Source of the DNA: Gammaproteobacteria bacterium
GTDB taxonomy: Bacteria; Pseudomonadota; Gammaproteobacteria; UBA4575
Length of the DNA: 64,000 nt
Direction of reading: 5' to 3'
NCBI GenBank assembly: GCA_026706595.1
Contig: JAPOYL010000009.1
Location: 86,687-150,686 of the forward strand
Part shown: one piece after another, positions 55,556 to 63,939 of the stretch
How positions within the stretch are numbered: the stretch's first letter is position 1
Layout of the letters: every line of letters begins with the position of its first letter
Notes under the pieces: model-generated
What the model was told of the DNA's origin: nothing
The model's input: only the letters and a program-made list of their open reading frames with translations
The model's database searches: none
Translations under genes and position numbers: made by a program

Positions 55556-56665
55556 TCACGTCTGAAGCAGGCGGATATATCCGGCAATGGGCTGGGTCAC
55601 AGGTTCAATCTTCTTTCTCATCACTGTTCCAATGGCATCGGTCATGCCGAAAATCGGATCCACAAGACTCTCGCTCACCATGGACAGGCTCAGGAGTGCA
55701 TCCAGCTGGGGCTGCAAATCCGGATCAATCGACAGAATTTTTTCAAGTTTCGGATCATCGCTGAATAGTACGCCAACATGATTCGACAAGGACTGCATGT
55801 CGCGGCAGGTCCGGGTGCCGGTTTTCTCACATTCAAAGTATTTCCCGATTGCATTCAGCAGTGCCACCACGGCCTCCTGATCATTGGGCTTCTGCAATAC
55901 CAGGTCGGCGACATGTAAAAAAGCCTGGCCCGAGTGGCCCAGTGTTCTGCAAAGCAGCTTGGCATACTCGTTGCCACAGTCCACTTCAGGCTTCAATACC
56001 CTTGCGGCAGCTCCCCATTTCTCGTGGGGTGTTGCATCTATCGGCAAATTATCCGGGGTCTGTTGCAGAAAGCCCACATAATAGGAATTTTTTCTTTTGC
56101 CCCGCTTCCAGATACCGCGGCGAGTCTCATTGTCGATCAGGCCGGGCTGCAGGACCAAGCGAACACTGTCGATAATGGCTTTCTGTTCTTCCTCAAATGG
56201 CAGGAACTCAACCAGGAACTGTGCCAGCTCCTTTCCCATATTGCCCTTTACGACGTTTTCTTTTTCAAGCATGCGCCGTGCGTTTTCGGCATTGGTTGAG
56301 GTCCACCAGGCACGTCGTGCCAACTCATTTGTCAACCCCGACGCATGGACGACGGCAACCACGGCCTCCGGCTCACCGATCAGCAGCAGCTTCTCCAGGC
56401 TGTCATCGCGCGCCTGACCCATTCGGGTCCAGCGCCTTAAAAACACCGGGTATCCGCCGGGTGAACCCAGATAATGTGTTGACAAGAACTGCTGGATGAG
56501 ACGGATATATTTTTCATCCTTGCAAGTGGGGTTCAGGTCGATGCTGGCTTCCCCTTTTTCAGATAGTGCATGGACCCGCATGCGGGACTCATCAATGCGA
56601 ACCGCTTGCAGGGACTGGGCAACCAGAACATTCAATCGCAGTTGGTCTTCGTGAGAGAGTTGCAT
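55556..56665 (-). CDS. dsrS: DsrS-like sulfur oxidation protein
   Basis: A 369-residue soluble, helical protein that resembles DsrS, the last gene of the dsr cluster in purple sulfur bacteria. Recognised segments are the N-terminal HEDQLRLNVLVAQSLQAVRID, GGYPVFLRRWTRMGQ, EPEAVVAVVHASGL and LARRAWWTS. Role is not established; it is linked to sulfur-globule oxidation by gene neighbourhood in the family. It starts one base after the VWA gene stop and is followed 13 bases later by cysG. Recognition is from memory of the family and was not verified by search. Confidence 0.75.
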   Translation of the reverse strand: MQLSHEDQLRLNVLVAQSLQAVRIDESRMRVHALSEKGEASIDLNPTCKDEKYIRLIQQFLSTHYLGSPGGYPVFLRRWTRMGQARDDSLEKLLLIGEPEAVVAVVHASGLTNELARRAWWTSTNAENARRMLEKENVVKGNMGKELAQFLVEFLPFEEEQKAIIDSVRLVLQPGLIDNETRRGIWKRGKRKNSYYVGFLQQTPDNLPIDATPHEKWGAAARVLKPEVDCGNEYAKLLCRTLGHSGQAFLHVADLVLQKPNDQEAVVALLNAIGKYFECEKTGTRTCRDMQSLSNHVGVLFSDDPKLEKILSIDPDLQPQLDALLSLSMVSESLVDPIFGMTDAIGTVMRKKIEPVTQPIAGYIRLLQT

Positions 56666-56666
56666 G

Positions 56667-57887
56667 TCAATTCAGCTGCACACGCTGCCCCCAGGGAACG
56701 GCCTGTTTGCCCTTGACGAGCCAGATCACAGGATAGCCCGGGGGTGTTCCGGGAAAGGTTCCCTGGGCGTCTGTAAAGTAGACCAGTAGATCGGGAGTCT
56801 GGTCCTGCCCATCCAGCCAGTCAAACACAGGGCAAAAGCTTGTGCCGCCTCCGCCTTTCAGGACCCGTGGCATTTCAATGTCTTCCCAGGGCTCGAAAAT
56901 CCAAGGCACGCCTTCGGCCAGTTCTGCATCGCATGGAAGCAGGGTAATCCGTGCACGCATGTTGCCCTTGATGGCATCGACTTCGGACAGGAATTCATTC
57001 ATGTCCTTGTCATCGACAGAGCCGCTGATGTCGAGGCCCACAGCCACGTTGATCTGAGTACTGCGCAGGCTGGGGAAAATTGCCGGGTCTCCCCGGCGAG
57101 AAGAGGGCCGGGAATAACTGTAGTCATCCCGTGCGCTGGCCGTCATATACTTTGCCAGCAACATCCGCCAAGGGAGCTTCGGCTGCAACATGTAGTCGAC
57201 CATGCGTGCCATGGAACCCCCAAGCTTTCCGGCCTGCATGGCTTGCTGGGCAGCACCTGCCAGACGTTGTTGCCACTGGATGGACAACTCTTCCTGTTGC
57301 TGTGCCGTCAGCTCGGCAGGCTGTCGTGCAAGTTCCTGGGTTTCCTCGTTTTCATGATCGGGTTCGGGCCTGCTGGATTCCTGTGGAGGCGGGCTTTGCC
57401 CGTTTTGCTGCGGCCCGTGGCTTCCTTCATCACCGAGGCTGTCGGACGGCTTTTCGAACTCGCTGGTTTCATCATCAAATTCATCAATGCAGTGGTATAT
57501 TTCCTCGGCGGTCATGCCTTCAAAATTTTCTTCCACCGGGGTACCCGGGGGCGGTTTCAGGCCATCGTGAATCAGCAGCGGATTGACCGCATAGTCACAT
57601 GCCAGCTCCCAGCGTGACCGGATCCGGTGGTGCCTTCTGGCAAAATGCGACAAGGCGCAATGCAAAGCCTGCTTTGCGAGGACAAACTGCGTCTCCTGGA
57701 TATCCAACGACCCGACATATTCCGGATTGAAGTACAGCTTGCGTGCGTCGGTGCTGGCGGTCTTGCACCAGCCGGGATCCGCCGCCACCAGGGGCAGGCG
57801 CAGTACCAGCGCGCCAAGGAAGGGCTTGTCCAGGATCAGGCGGGTTCTTGCGGAGGCAAGCTTGTTTTGGGTTTTGGGCCTGCTCAC
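56667..57887 (-). CDS. DUF2201/VWA-like protein, partner of MoxR ATPase
   Basis: A 406-residue protein. Residues 1-125 resemble the DUF2201 metallopeptidase-like domain (LYFNPEYVGSLD, ELACDYAVNPLLI), then a disordered Pro/Gln/Glu linker at about 140-205, and a VWA-like domain whose MIDAS begins DISGS (Asp286, Ser288, Ser290) with GGGGTSF and FTDAQG later. The usual HExxH of DUF2201 reads KQALH (72-76), so catalysis is unlikely. The start is GTG at 57887. It lies 21 bases after the MoxR gene and one base before dsrS, which points to a MoxR-VWA chaperone acting with DsrS. Confidence 0.88.
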   Translation of the reverse strand: MSRPKTQNKLASARTRLILDKPFLGALVLRLPLVAADPGWCKTASTDARKLYFNPEYVGSLDIQETQFVLAKQALHCALSHFARRHHRIRSRWELACDYAVNPLLIHDGLKPPPGTPVEENFEGMTAEEIYHCIDEFDDETSEFEKPSDSLGDEGSHGPQQNGQSPPPQESSRPEPDHENEETQELARQPAELTAQQQEELSIQWQQRLAGAAQQAMQAGKLGGSMARMVDYMLQPKLPWRMLLAKYMTASARDDYSYSRPSSRRGDPAIFPSLRSTQINVAVGLDISGSVDDKDMNEFLSEVDAIKGNMRARITLLPCDAELAEGVPWIFEPWEDIEMPRVLKGGGGTSFCPVFDWLDGQDQTPDLLVYFTDAQGTFPGTPPGYPVIWLVKGKQAVPWGQRVQLN

Positions 57888-57908
57888 TGGCGTTTGTCAC
57901 AAGACGTG

Positions 57909-58958
57909 TCAGGCGTGATCATAGATCATGATGTCAGCGATCTTGTCCGCCCATGTGGTGAACTCCGGCAAGCCGAAAAGATCCTCACCGATTGCCCGGT
58001 GCATGTCTGAAACCATCATGACACCCATCTCACGTTGCGGGAACCGGCCTGCGTAGTTCAGGATATTGCCGTGCACATGACCGGCATCCTCCGTTTGCTT
58101 GGCGCGGATGGCATGGCCAACCAGCGCAGAGGCGACCGCATACTGCAAATCGATTTCCTGCGGTGCGGCGATGTCGTCTCCACGTACGATTGCTTCTAGG
58201 TCAGGCATTTGGTCCAGGTTCGCGATGAAGGCATTGAGCTCCACACCCGCTGCAGGTCCGACACAGGCTTGCAGCGCACCGGTCAGCAGATCGGGCCGAT
58301 CCGAGAATTTTTGCAGGGCCCGGTGGGCAAATTCCCAGGAACGGGGCGAAGGGAAGGCGACCGGGTTGTGTGCAGGATCGAAATCAAACAGCAGGTCGGG
58401 CCGAAAACGCAAGAAGGCGATGATCTTGTCGTCAATGTGATTGGCATAGGCCCAGGCCACCCAGTCGTCCAGATTGATATCCACCTCGAAATGAGAAAAG
58501 CGGTTGGCCAGCGGAGCCGGCATCGAATAGGTCACGCCGCGGTCCCCCTGGCGGTTGCCTGCCGCGAATATGGCCCACCCTTCGGGCACGCGGTACTGCC
58601 CGAGCCGCCTGTCCAGAATCAACTGATAGGCAGCTGCGGATACACTCGGCGCGGCCGAGGTAATCTCGTCCAGAAACAAGATCCCGTTCTTACCATGCCG
58701 GTCCTCATCCGGCAGCATCGCGGGGATGGCCCACTCTACGGTGCCAGCGTCACGGAAGGGGATACCCCGAAGGTCACTGGGTTCCATTTGAGACAGGCGG
58801 ATGTCAATGACTTCCACACCGTTTTTTTCTGCTACCTGCGCAACCATCTGTGACTTGCCTACGCCGGGCGGCCCCCACAGCATCACCGGCGTGTGGTGCC
58901 CGAAGGCAGCACCTAAAAACTCTTTCTCAAGTACGATGATAAGGTGGGCGGGTCGCAT
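57909..58958 (-). CDS. MoxR-type AAA+ ATPase
   Basis: AAA+ ATPase of 349 residues. Walker A GPPGVGKS (29-36), Walker B ILFLDE (93-98), sensor 1 FAAGNRQ (131 on) and the arginine-finger region LANRFSHFE are all present, with a helical lid domain at the C-terminus. MoxR-class ATPases act with VWA proteins in assembly or activation of enzyme complexes. It is second in the Sel1-MoxR-VWA-DsrS-CysG run, 17 bases after the Sel1 gene. Confidence 0.92.
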   Translation of the reverse strand: MRPAHLIIVLEKEFLGAAFGHHTPVMLWGPPGVGKSQMVAQVAEKNGVEVIDIRLSQMEPSDLRGIPFRDAGTVEWAIPAMLPDEDRHGKNGILFLDEITSAAPSVSAAAYQLILDRRLGQYRVPEGWAIFAAGNRQGDRGVTYSMPAPLANRFSHFEVDINLDDWVAWAYANHIDDKIIAFLRFRPDLLFDFDPAHNPVAFPSPRSWEFAHRALQKFSDRPDLLTGALQACVGPAAGVELNAFIANLDQMPDLEAIVRGDDIAAPQEIDLQYAVASALVGHAIRAKQTEDAGHVHGNILNYAGRFPQREMGVMMVSDMHRAIGEDLFGLPEFTTWADKIADIMIYDHA

Positions 58959-58975
58959 CGGGGCCAGTCGGTCGC

Positions 58976-59437
58976 TCAGGTTTCATCGGAGGAGAACCCG
59001 GCCTTGCCGTACCACTGTTTGGCTTTTTCCAGGTCCTGTTCAATGCCGCGGCCTTCTTCATACATCAGGGCAAGCGTGGTCTGCGAACCCTGCAACCCCT
59101 GTTCCGCCGCCCGGGTAAACCACTTCACCGCCTCTTCACCATTTCGTTCGGCGCAGTCCCCCTCCATGTACATGAACCCCAGTCCATGCTGGGCCAGTGC
59201 ATGGTCTTGCTCGGCAGCAGTTTTCATCCACCGATAGGCGGCATCCGGGCTGGCCACCGTTCCCAGACCGTTCTGGTACATGATGGCGCACCGGTACTGG
59301 GCATCGGCATCACCTTTTTCCGCGAGCTGAGAGAGAATCTGCAGTGCCCGGGAAAAATGTTTGGCCTCGAATGCCATGATGCCACTGGCTAAATCCATAT
59401 CGTCGTCTGGCATGTCATCTCCAAGCGGGACAGTCAT
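58976..59437 (-). CDS. Sel1-repeat protein
   Basis: A 153-residue protein with three to four Sel1-like repeats: DAQYRCAIMYQNGLG, ALAQHGLGFMYMEGD and SQTTLALMYEEGRG are the repeat cores. It has no signal peptide and is predicted to be a cytosolic scaffold. The start at 59437 is used (MTVPLGDDMP); ATG at 59413 is an alternative. It appears to be the first gene of the operon leading to cysG. A perfect palindrome CGAATATTCG (59467-59476) lies 30 bases upstream. Confidence 0.82.
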   Translation of the reverse strand: MTVPLGDDMPDDDMDLASGIMAFEAKHFSRALQILSQLAEKGDADAQYRCAIMYQNGLGTVASPDAAYRWMKTAAEQDHALAQHGLGFMYMEGDCAERNGEEAVKWFTRAAEQGLQGSQTTLALMYEEGRGIEQDLEKAKQWYGKAGFSSDET

Positions 59438-59692
59438 CGGGATTGACTTGTGATCCTTATGATACGCGAATATTCGAAACCGGACGAATAGCCCGATGGA
59501 ATACCAGGGTGTCCCGATGCGCTGATCCCGCGCTGGTGTATTACTCTGGGACGTAATGAAGAAAGCGCATTCGCGTGTCTGCAAGACATCAGGGCTTGGA
59601 CAGCCCAAGCAGGTTCTCTCTATAGGGGTATATTAGGGAGATTGCGGCATTTTATATCCTGCCCTGTCACGCTTGAAGCGGCCCTGTAGAAG

Positions 59693-60829
59693 ATGTCAAG
59701 AAAACAACAACCGATAAACCCGGATGCGAAGCTCGCCATGCGCTCCTACATTCAGCGCGTAGCGACGGGGCCTGAATACAGCAAAGACATCTCTTTCGAG
59801 GAGGCTCGAGACGCCATGGGTCATATCCTGAGTGGCGCAGCGGATCCGGTTCAGGCAGGAATCTTTTTGATTGCCCTGCGAATGAAGCGAGAGACCCTGG
59901 ATGAGAACGGTGGCTGCCTGCAGGCAATTATAGACGCTTCGAACATCGCAACGGCGGATGCGGACCACATTGTGGACATTGCTGATCCCTACGACGGATA
60001 CACACGCGGCTTGCCGGTTTCTCCCTTCCTGCCGGCCGTGCTGGCCGCTTGCGGAGTGCGGGCGGTTTCGCACGGGGCGGAGGCCGTGGGACCCAAGTAT
60101 GGAGCCACCCACAGAAAGGTTTTGCGGGCCGCAGGCATCAACGTCGATTTGACCCTGCAGCAGGGAGTACAGCAGATCAACCGCGAGGAGGTGGGGTGGT
60201 CGTATATAGACCAGCGCCAGATCTGTCCGGCACTTCACGACCTGATTGCCTTGCGGACCCAGATCGTGAAAAGGCCGGTGATCACCACGGTAGAGGTATT
60301 GATCGGCCCCGTGCGGGGAAAGCTCGGCACGCATCTGATGACCGGCTATGTGCACAAGCCTTATCCGCCCGTATACGAACATCTGGCACGCCTGTCCGGT
60401 TTCGAGTCTTCGGTGTTCGTGCGCGGGGTTGAGGGAGGGGTCACGCCTTCCCTGAAGCAGCCCTCGAAGTATTTTGAGTTTCGAGATGACGGGGCGCTGA
60501 CCGAAGTGGAAATCGAACCCGAGCAGGCAGGCATCGACCAGGATGTCCGTGCCGTACCTTTGCCGGAACTGGAACCGTCCAAGGTTGCCGGAGACGACAC
60601 GGCGGCAAAGTATGACATTGACCAACTTGCCCATGAGGCGGCACGGATGGGACTGTCCGCATTGCAGGGAGAAGAGGGACCCGGGCTGGACAGCTTGGTT
60701 TATTCCGGGGCAATCATGCTCGTGCATCTCGACATTGAGAAAAACCTTGCGAGTGCTGCCGAGAAAATCCGGACCGCGATTGGCTCAGGCAAGGCATACG
60801 CTCATTTCCAGAAAAACAAATTACAGTAG
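59693..60829 (+). CDS. TrpD-fold phosphoribosyltransferase-like protein lacking the PRPP motif
   Basis: A 378-residue protein of the anthranilate phosphoribosyltransferase/nucleoside phosphorylase fold. The helical N-terminal domain has LSGAADPVQAGIFLIALRMK as in TrpD. The expected PRPP loop GTGGDG reads ADPYDGYTRG (97-106), and the KHGNR...SGSAD segment reads SHGAEAVGPKYGATH (126-140). Binding of PRPP is therefore doubtful and the true substrate is unknown. It is divergent from the Sel1 gene (255 bases) and 14 bases before a 64-residue gene. Confidence 0.82.
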   Translation: MSRKQQPINPDAKLAMRSYIQRVATGPEYSKDISFEEARDAMGHILSGAADPVQAGIFLIALRMKRETLDENGGCLQAIIDASNIATADADHIVDIADPYDGYTRGLPVSPFLPAVLAACGVRAVSHGAEAVGPKYGATHRKVLRAAGINVDLTLQQGVQQINREEVGWSYIDQRQICPALHDLIALRTQIVKRPVITTVEVLIGPVRGKLGTHLMTGYVHKPYPPVYEHLARLSGFESSVFVRGVEGGVTPSLKQPSKYFEFRDDGALTEVEIEPEQAGIDQDVRAVPLPELEPSKVAGDDTAAKYDIDQLAHEAARMGLSALQGEEGPGLDSLVYSGAIMLVHLDIEKNLASAAEKIRTAIGSGKAYAHFQKNKLQ

Positions 60830-60843
60830 ACTAAGGAGAAAAC

Positions 60844-61038
60844 ATGGACCAGCTATACAGAGATACAGTGACCAAATTGGAATCCGCGGGGGTGGACCCG
60901 GAATATGTTCTGGGCTGGCAAGGCGGCTACCTCGGGCATCCCGAACGTGAAGAACAAAGGGTCACCGAAGCCTATACGGCGGGGTACGAAGACGGTCAGG
61001 AGAAAAATACCGACAACTTCGAGAAATGGAAGAAGTGA
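60844..61038 (+). CDS. Small acidic protein next to the TrpD-like gene, 64 residues
   Basis: Starts MDQLYRDTVTKLE with AAGGAG seven bases upstream. The body has GWQGGYLGHPEREEQR and AYTAGYEDGQ, and the end is rich in Lys/Asn. It is soluble and has no known fold by eye. Being 14 bases behind the TrpD-like gene it is almost surely co-transcribed and may be its partner subunit. Confidence 0.75.
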   Translation: MDQLYRDTVTKLESAGVDPEYVLGWQGGYLGHPEREEQRVTEAYTAGYEDGQEKNTDNFEKWKK

Positions 61039-61145
61039 CTGTACCTCCGGTTACCTCAACCCCGGCAGGTGATGCGCATGCAACAGCAAGGCCCGCGCCC
61101 CTGGTGCAGTCAGTCTGATTTCCTGCCAAGGCCCCGCTGAAGCAC

Positions 61146-61835
61146 TCACTCCTCTCCCCAGACACCGGATTCCGGGATCGGAGGCGGAGAGAAATCTGCT
61201 TCATCCAGCGAGGCTTTCTGTCCCCTGAAGACTTTTTTCAGGCCCAGCAACAGCTTGGGGATTTCAGAATCGATTACGTAGTCCGGGATCCACTTGTTGT
61301 CTTTTTCACCCATGACCGCCTGCACGTGATTGGCGGCCAGTCGTCGCATCGGAAACCCGGGCCCGTGCTCTTCTGAATAGCTGCACTGGCAGAACTCATC
61401 CATCCTGCAGTTCAGGAGATCGATAAAATCCTTGCGGTAGTTTCCAGTGCCACAGGCCTCCTCGCGGTTGGTTTGCATCGTGTTTGCAAGATGCTGTCCC
61501 AGCGAGTTGATAAACAATTCCCGTTCAGAAGCGGTCATGGTGTCAAACACCATCCGGTCTGCAACATGGGCGCCCAGTGCCGTAAATTCCGCGATTACAT
61601 CGAGGCGCTGGGATTGCGATCGGGTCTCAAACCCCTCGTTTTCCAGGAACAGGCACGAATCTGCAGCCAGCACCCAAAGATTGAAGGCAATCACACTTGC
61701 CACGTCTTCGGGACTGCGCTGTCGCTCCTGCAGGTTCCATTTGGTTTTCAGTCTAGCCACTGTTTTCAAGCACCTTGCCGGTCCGTCTTGTCTCCCTTTC
61801 CGATCATAATACAACTCGTCGTATAATATGCCCAT
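61146..61835 (-). CDS. Hypothetical protein, up to 229 residues
   Basis: A soluble, helical protein with several cysteines in the middle (CRMDEFCQCSY) and a Pro-rich C-terminus (SPPPIPESG). Family not recognised. The ATG at 61835 would overlap the start codon of the divergent gene (both use the CATG at 61833-61836), leaving no promoter room; a TTG or GTG 22-25 codons further in, after the TATTAT-like sequence, is possible. The gap to the preceding gene is 107 bases. Confidence 0.65.
   Translation of the reverse strand: MGILYDELYYDRKGRQDGPARCLKTVARLKTKWNLQERQRSPEDVASVIAFNLWVLAADSCLFLENEGFETRSQSQRLDVIAEFTALGAHVADRMVFDTMTASERELFINSLGQHLANTMQTNREEACGTGNYRKDFIDLLNCRMDEFCQCSYSEEHGPGFPMRRLAANHVQAVMGEKDNKWIPDYVIDSEIPKLLLGLKKVFRGQKASLDEADFSPPPIPESGVWGEE
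61822..61827 (+). promoter_or_regulatory. TATAAT box directly before a start codon
   Basis: TATAAT (61822-61827) lies seven bases before ATG 61834, so transcription would begin at or next to the start codon. ATAATAC and GTATAAT flank it as an imperfect inverted repeat (61806-61827), and the minus strand reads TATTAT within the same repeat. No -35 matches. A divergent promoter and operator is plausible. Confidence 0.35.
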
Positions 61836-62877
61836 GACCACCCAAGCCGAACTTCTTTGTGCGACCGTGCAGAAGAACTGTGACATTTCGGATGCGCGCA
61901 ACGCCGCCAACTACACGCTCTGCGTCTATCTGTTGAAGATGCGTGAGTACTTTCGCTGGGAAAATGGCTACACGTTTGATGAGGCCCTGCCCAAAGAGGA
62001 AGTGGGGGACTGGGTACAGGATCGCGAACATCTGTGGGAGACGCTCGAAGAGGAAAGTTTTTTGCCGTTGCGGATCGATGGCAAGGAATTTGACCCGTTT
62101 GATACCGAAAACATCAACGCGGCGCTGTTGCCCAAGCATTATGTGTACAGCGGAGGCATCGGTCTTCGTGCAGAGCCGAATTTTTTTCTGGCACGGCTTG
62201 AGTCAAGGGAGGTCTATAACGATTTCACGATGTACGTGGCTGCAGACGAATGTGCCAGGGACCTTACCGCCCCGCCAGCCATGACCCAGGGCAAAAACGT
62301 CTTCATTCGCAGGGAATCATTGAGCTGGCTGTTATGGGAGAAATACCAGGAGTGGCAGTGGCACAAGAATGAAAATGCCATGGCAAAGGCATTGTCGTTC
62401 TATGAATTCGACAAGGGTGTTTCGTACGCGTTGGATCGGATGACAGAAAACGAGCTCGAAGCCGTCACCCTGCATGAAATCGGCGAGTTCATTGCTTCCA
62501 AGGAACTTGGGGACGGCTGGCGCGAAATGGTCATGAATCTGCCACGCTCCAGGGCGGAAATCATGGCCAGGGCTGTCAAGGACCTGCTTGCGGACTGCTT
62601 CTCGACGTTGCCGGGGCTGATTGAGAACTACAACCCCGCCTCGTTGCACTTCTATGCCGCCAACCTCACGGCCATGCGCAAGGAATTGTTCCCCGGCTTT
62701 CAGAAGGCGTACCAGGCATGGGTGGACACGGACAATCTGCAACCGCTGAAGAGGCTGGTTGCAAGTGGTGTGCGCCACTGGTCGTCGGTGGCAAGCGACA
62801 TGCTTGCATGCTATGAGCAACAGGATGATGCAAGCTTGTCCAAGCTGGAAAAGATAGTCGCAGAAAACCCTCTTTGA
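61834..62877 (+). CDS. Hypothetical protein, 347 residues
   Basis: A soluble, mainly helical protein with no signal peptide. It contains LHEIGEFIASKELGDGW, whose HExxE pattern is not a complete metal site, and an N-terminal region with ANYTLCVYLLKMREYFRW. ATG at 61834 is used; ATG at 61828 lies two codons upstream. I do not recognise the family. It is divergent from another unknown gene and followed two bases later by a 2OG-Fe(II) dioxygenase gene, so these may be one operon. Confidence 0.7.
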   Translation: MTTQAELLCATVQKNCDISDARNAANYTLCVYLLKMREYFRWENGYTFDEALPKEEVGDWVQDREHLWETLEEESFLPLRIDGKEFDPFDTENINAALLPKHYVYSGGIGLRAEPNFFLARLESREVYNDFTMYVAADECARDLTAPPAMTQGKNVFIRRESLSWLLWEKYQEWQWHKNENAMAKALSFYEFDKGVSYALDRMTENELEAVTLHEIGEFIASKELGDGWREMVMNLPRSRAEIMARAVKDLLADCFSTLPGLIENYNPASLHFYAANLTAMRKELFPGFQKAYQAWVDTDNLQPLKRLVASGVRHWSSVASDMLACYEQQDDASLSKLEKIVAENPL

Positions 62878-62879
62878 CT

Positions 62880-63497
62880 ATGATCCAGGGTCACGCAGAT
62901 CACAGGGCCGAACAGCCCCTTCAAACCATCCGCGAAATCAAGCCCGGCAGCTTTATTTTCGAACAACCCGGATCCCTCCCTGCAGATTTCTGCGCCGAGG
63001 TCATTGAGCACTTTGAGCAGGCCACGGAAGAACAGTACGAAGGACGCATCGGTCAGCTTGCCGACAGGGATTCCAGTATCAAGAAATCCACAGACCTCGT
63101 CGTAAGCGGCAAGGCGCACTGGAAGGATACGGACCGGGCCCTTTTCCGGGCACTGGGCCTGGCAATCCGGGAATTTCGTGAAAGCTACCCCTTTTTCAAG
63201 GGCCCTTTCAAGGACATGGGATATGGCATACAGAGAACCCGGGCGGGCGAGTATTATCACTGGCACGTCGATGGCGGCAGCCATGACTTCAGCCACCGCC
63301 AGTTGGTAGCGATCTGGTACCTGAACGATGTGGCAGGCCCAGGGGGAGAAACGGAATTCTTGTTTCAGGGAGTAAAGGTCAGGCCCGAAGTCGGGAAGCT
63401 GATACTGTTTCCGCCGTTCTGGACGCATGAGCACCGGGGCATCCTGTTGGAGCAGGGAGTGAAATACATTGCCACGACCTGGGTTGTGTTTGCATGA
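62880..63497 (+). CDS. 2-oxoglutarate/Fe(II) dioxygenase
   Basis: A 205-residue prolyl-hydroxylase-like dioxygenase. His129-x-Asp131 (HWHVDGG) and a distal His in THEHRG (183-186) supply the iron ligands, with Arg186 as a candidate for the 2OG carboxylate. LVAIWYLND and GGETEF are typical barrel segments. Substrate unknown. ATG at 62880 is used, two bases after the previous stop codon. Confidence 0.88.
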   Translation: MIQGHADHRAEQPLQTIREIKPGSFIFEQPGSLPADFCAEVIEHFEQATEEQYEGRIGQLADRDSSIKKSTDLVVSGKAHWKDTDRALFRALGLAIREFRESYPFFKGPFKDMGYGIQRTRAGEYYHWHVDGGSHDFSHRQLVAIWYLNDVAGPGGETEFLFQGVKVRPEVGKLILFPPFWTHEHRGILLEQGVKYIATTWVVFA

Positions 63498-63504
63498 GGA
63501 TCAC

Positions 63505-63939
63505 TTGATCCAGTACAGACCGCCGCTTGCCCCTGGGGAATTTGCAGAATACTTTTCGTTCCGGTGGGCACAACTGCGCGAGCCACTGGGCCTGCCTTGC
63601 GGCAGCGAAAGGGACTCGCTGGAGCAGACAGCATTTCATATTGCAGCCTACGACGGGCCGTCCATCATAGGGGTGGGCAGATTGCACATCGAGTCCGACG
63701 GTACGGCACGAATACGCTATATGGCGGTGCATGCCGATTACCGGCACAAGGGCATCGGTCGTTCAATTCTCAGAAAACTTGAACAGTACGCCAACGATCA
63801 TCACGTGCGGGTCTGCTGGCTGCACGCACGTGAAGAAGCCGTGAGGTTCTACAAGAAGAACGGCTACGTGGTATGCGGTGCCTGCAAGAGCGAGCTTCCA
63901 TCGGTGCCTCACAAAAGAATGGAGAAGGTGCGGGATTGA
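63505..63939 (+). CDS. GNAT family N-acetyltransferase
   Basis: A 144-residue GNAT protein with the acetyl-CoA loop YRHKGIGRSIL preceded by RIRYMAVHADYR, and a C-terminal ARFY-like segment (AVRFYKKNGYVV). The start is taken as TTG at 63505: GAGGA lies four bases upstream and no ATG stands in frame near the conserved N-terminus. Its start is seven bases after the dioxygenase stop. Substrate unknown. Confidence 0.85.
   Translation: MIQYRPPLAPGEFAEYFSFRWAQLREPLGLPCGSERDSLEQTAFHIAAYDGPSIIGVGRLHIESDGTARIRYMAVHADYRHKGIGRSILRKLEQYANDHHVRVCWLHAREEAVRFYKKNGYVVCGACKSELPSVPHKRMEKVRD

Noticed and set aside
59696-60727. 343-codon minus-strand reading frame opposite the TrpD-like gene
   Set aside because: Lies inside a well-supported gene and has no domain.
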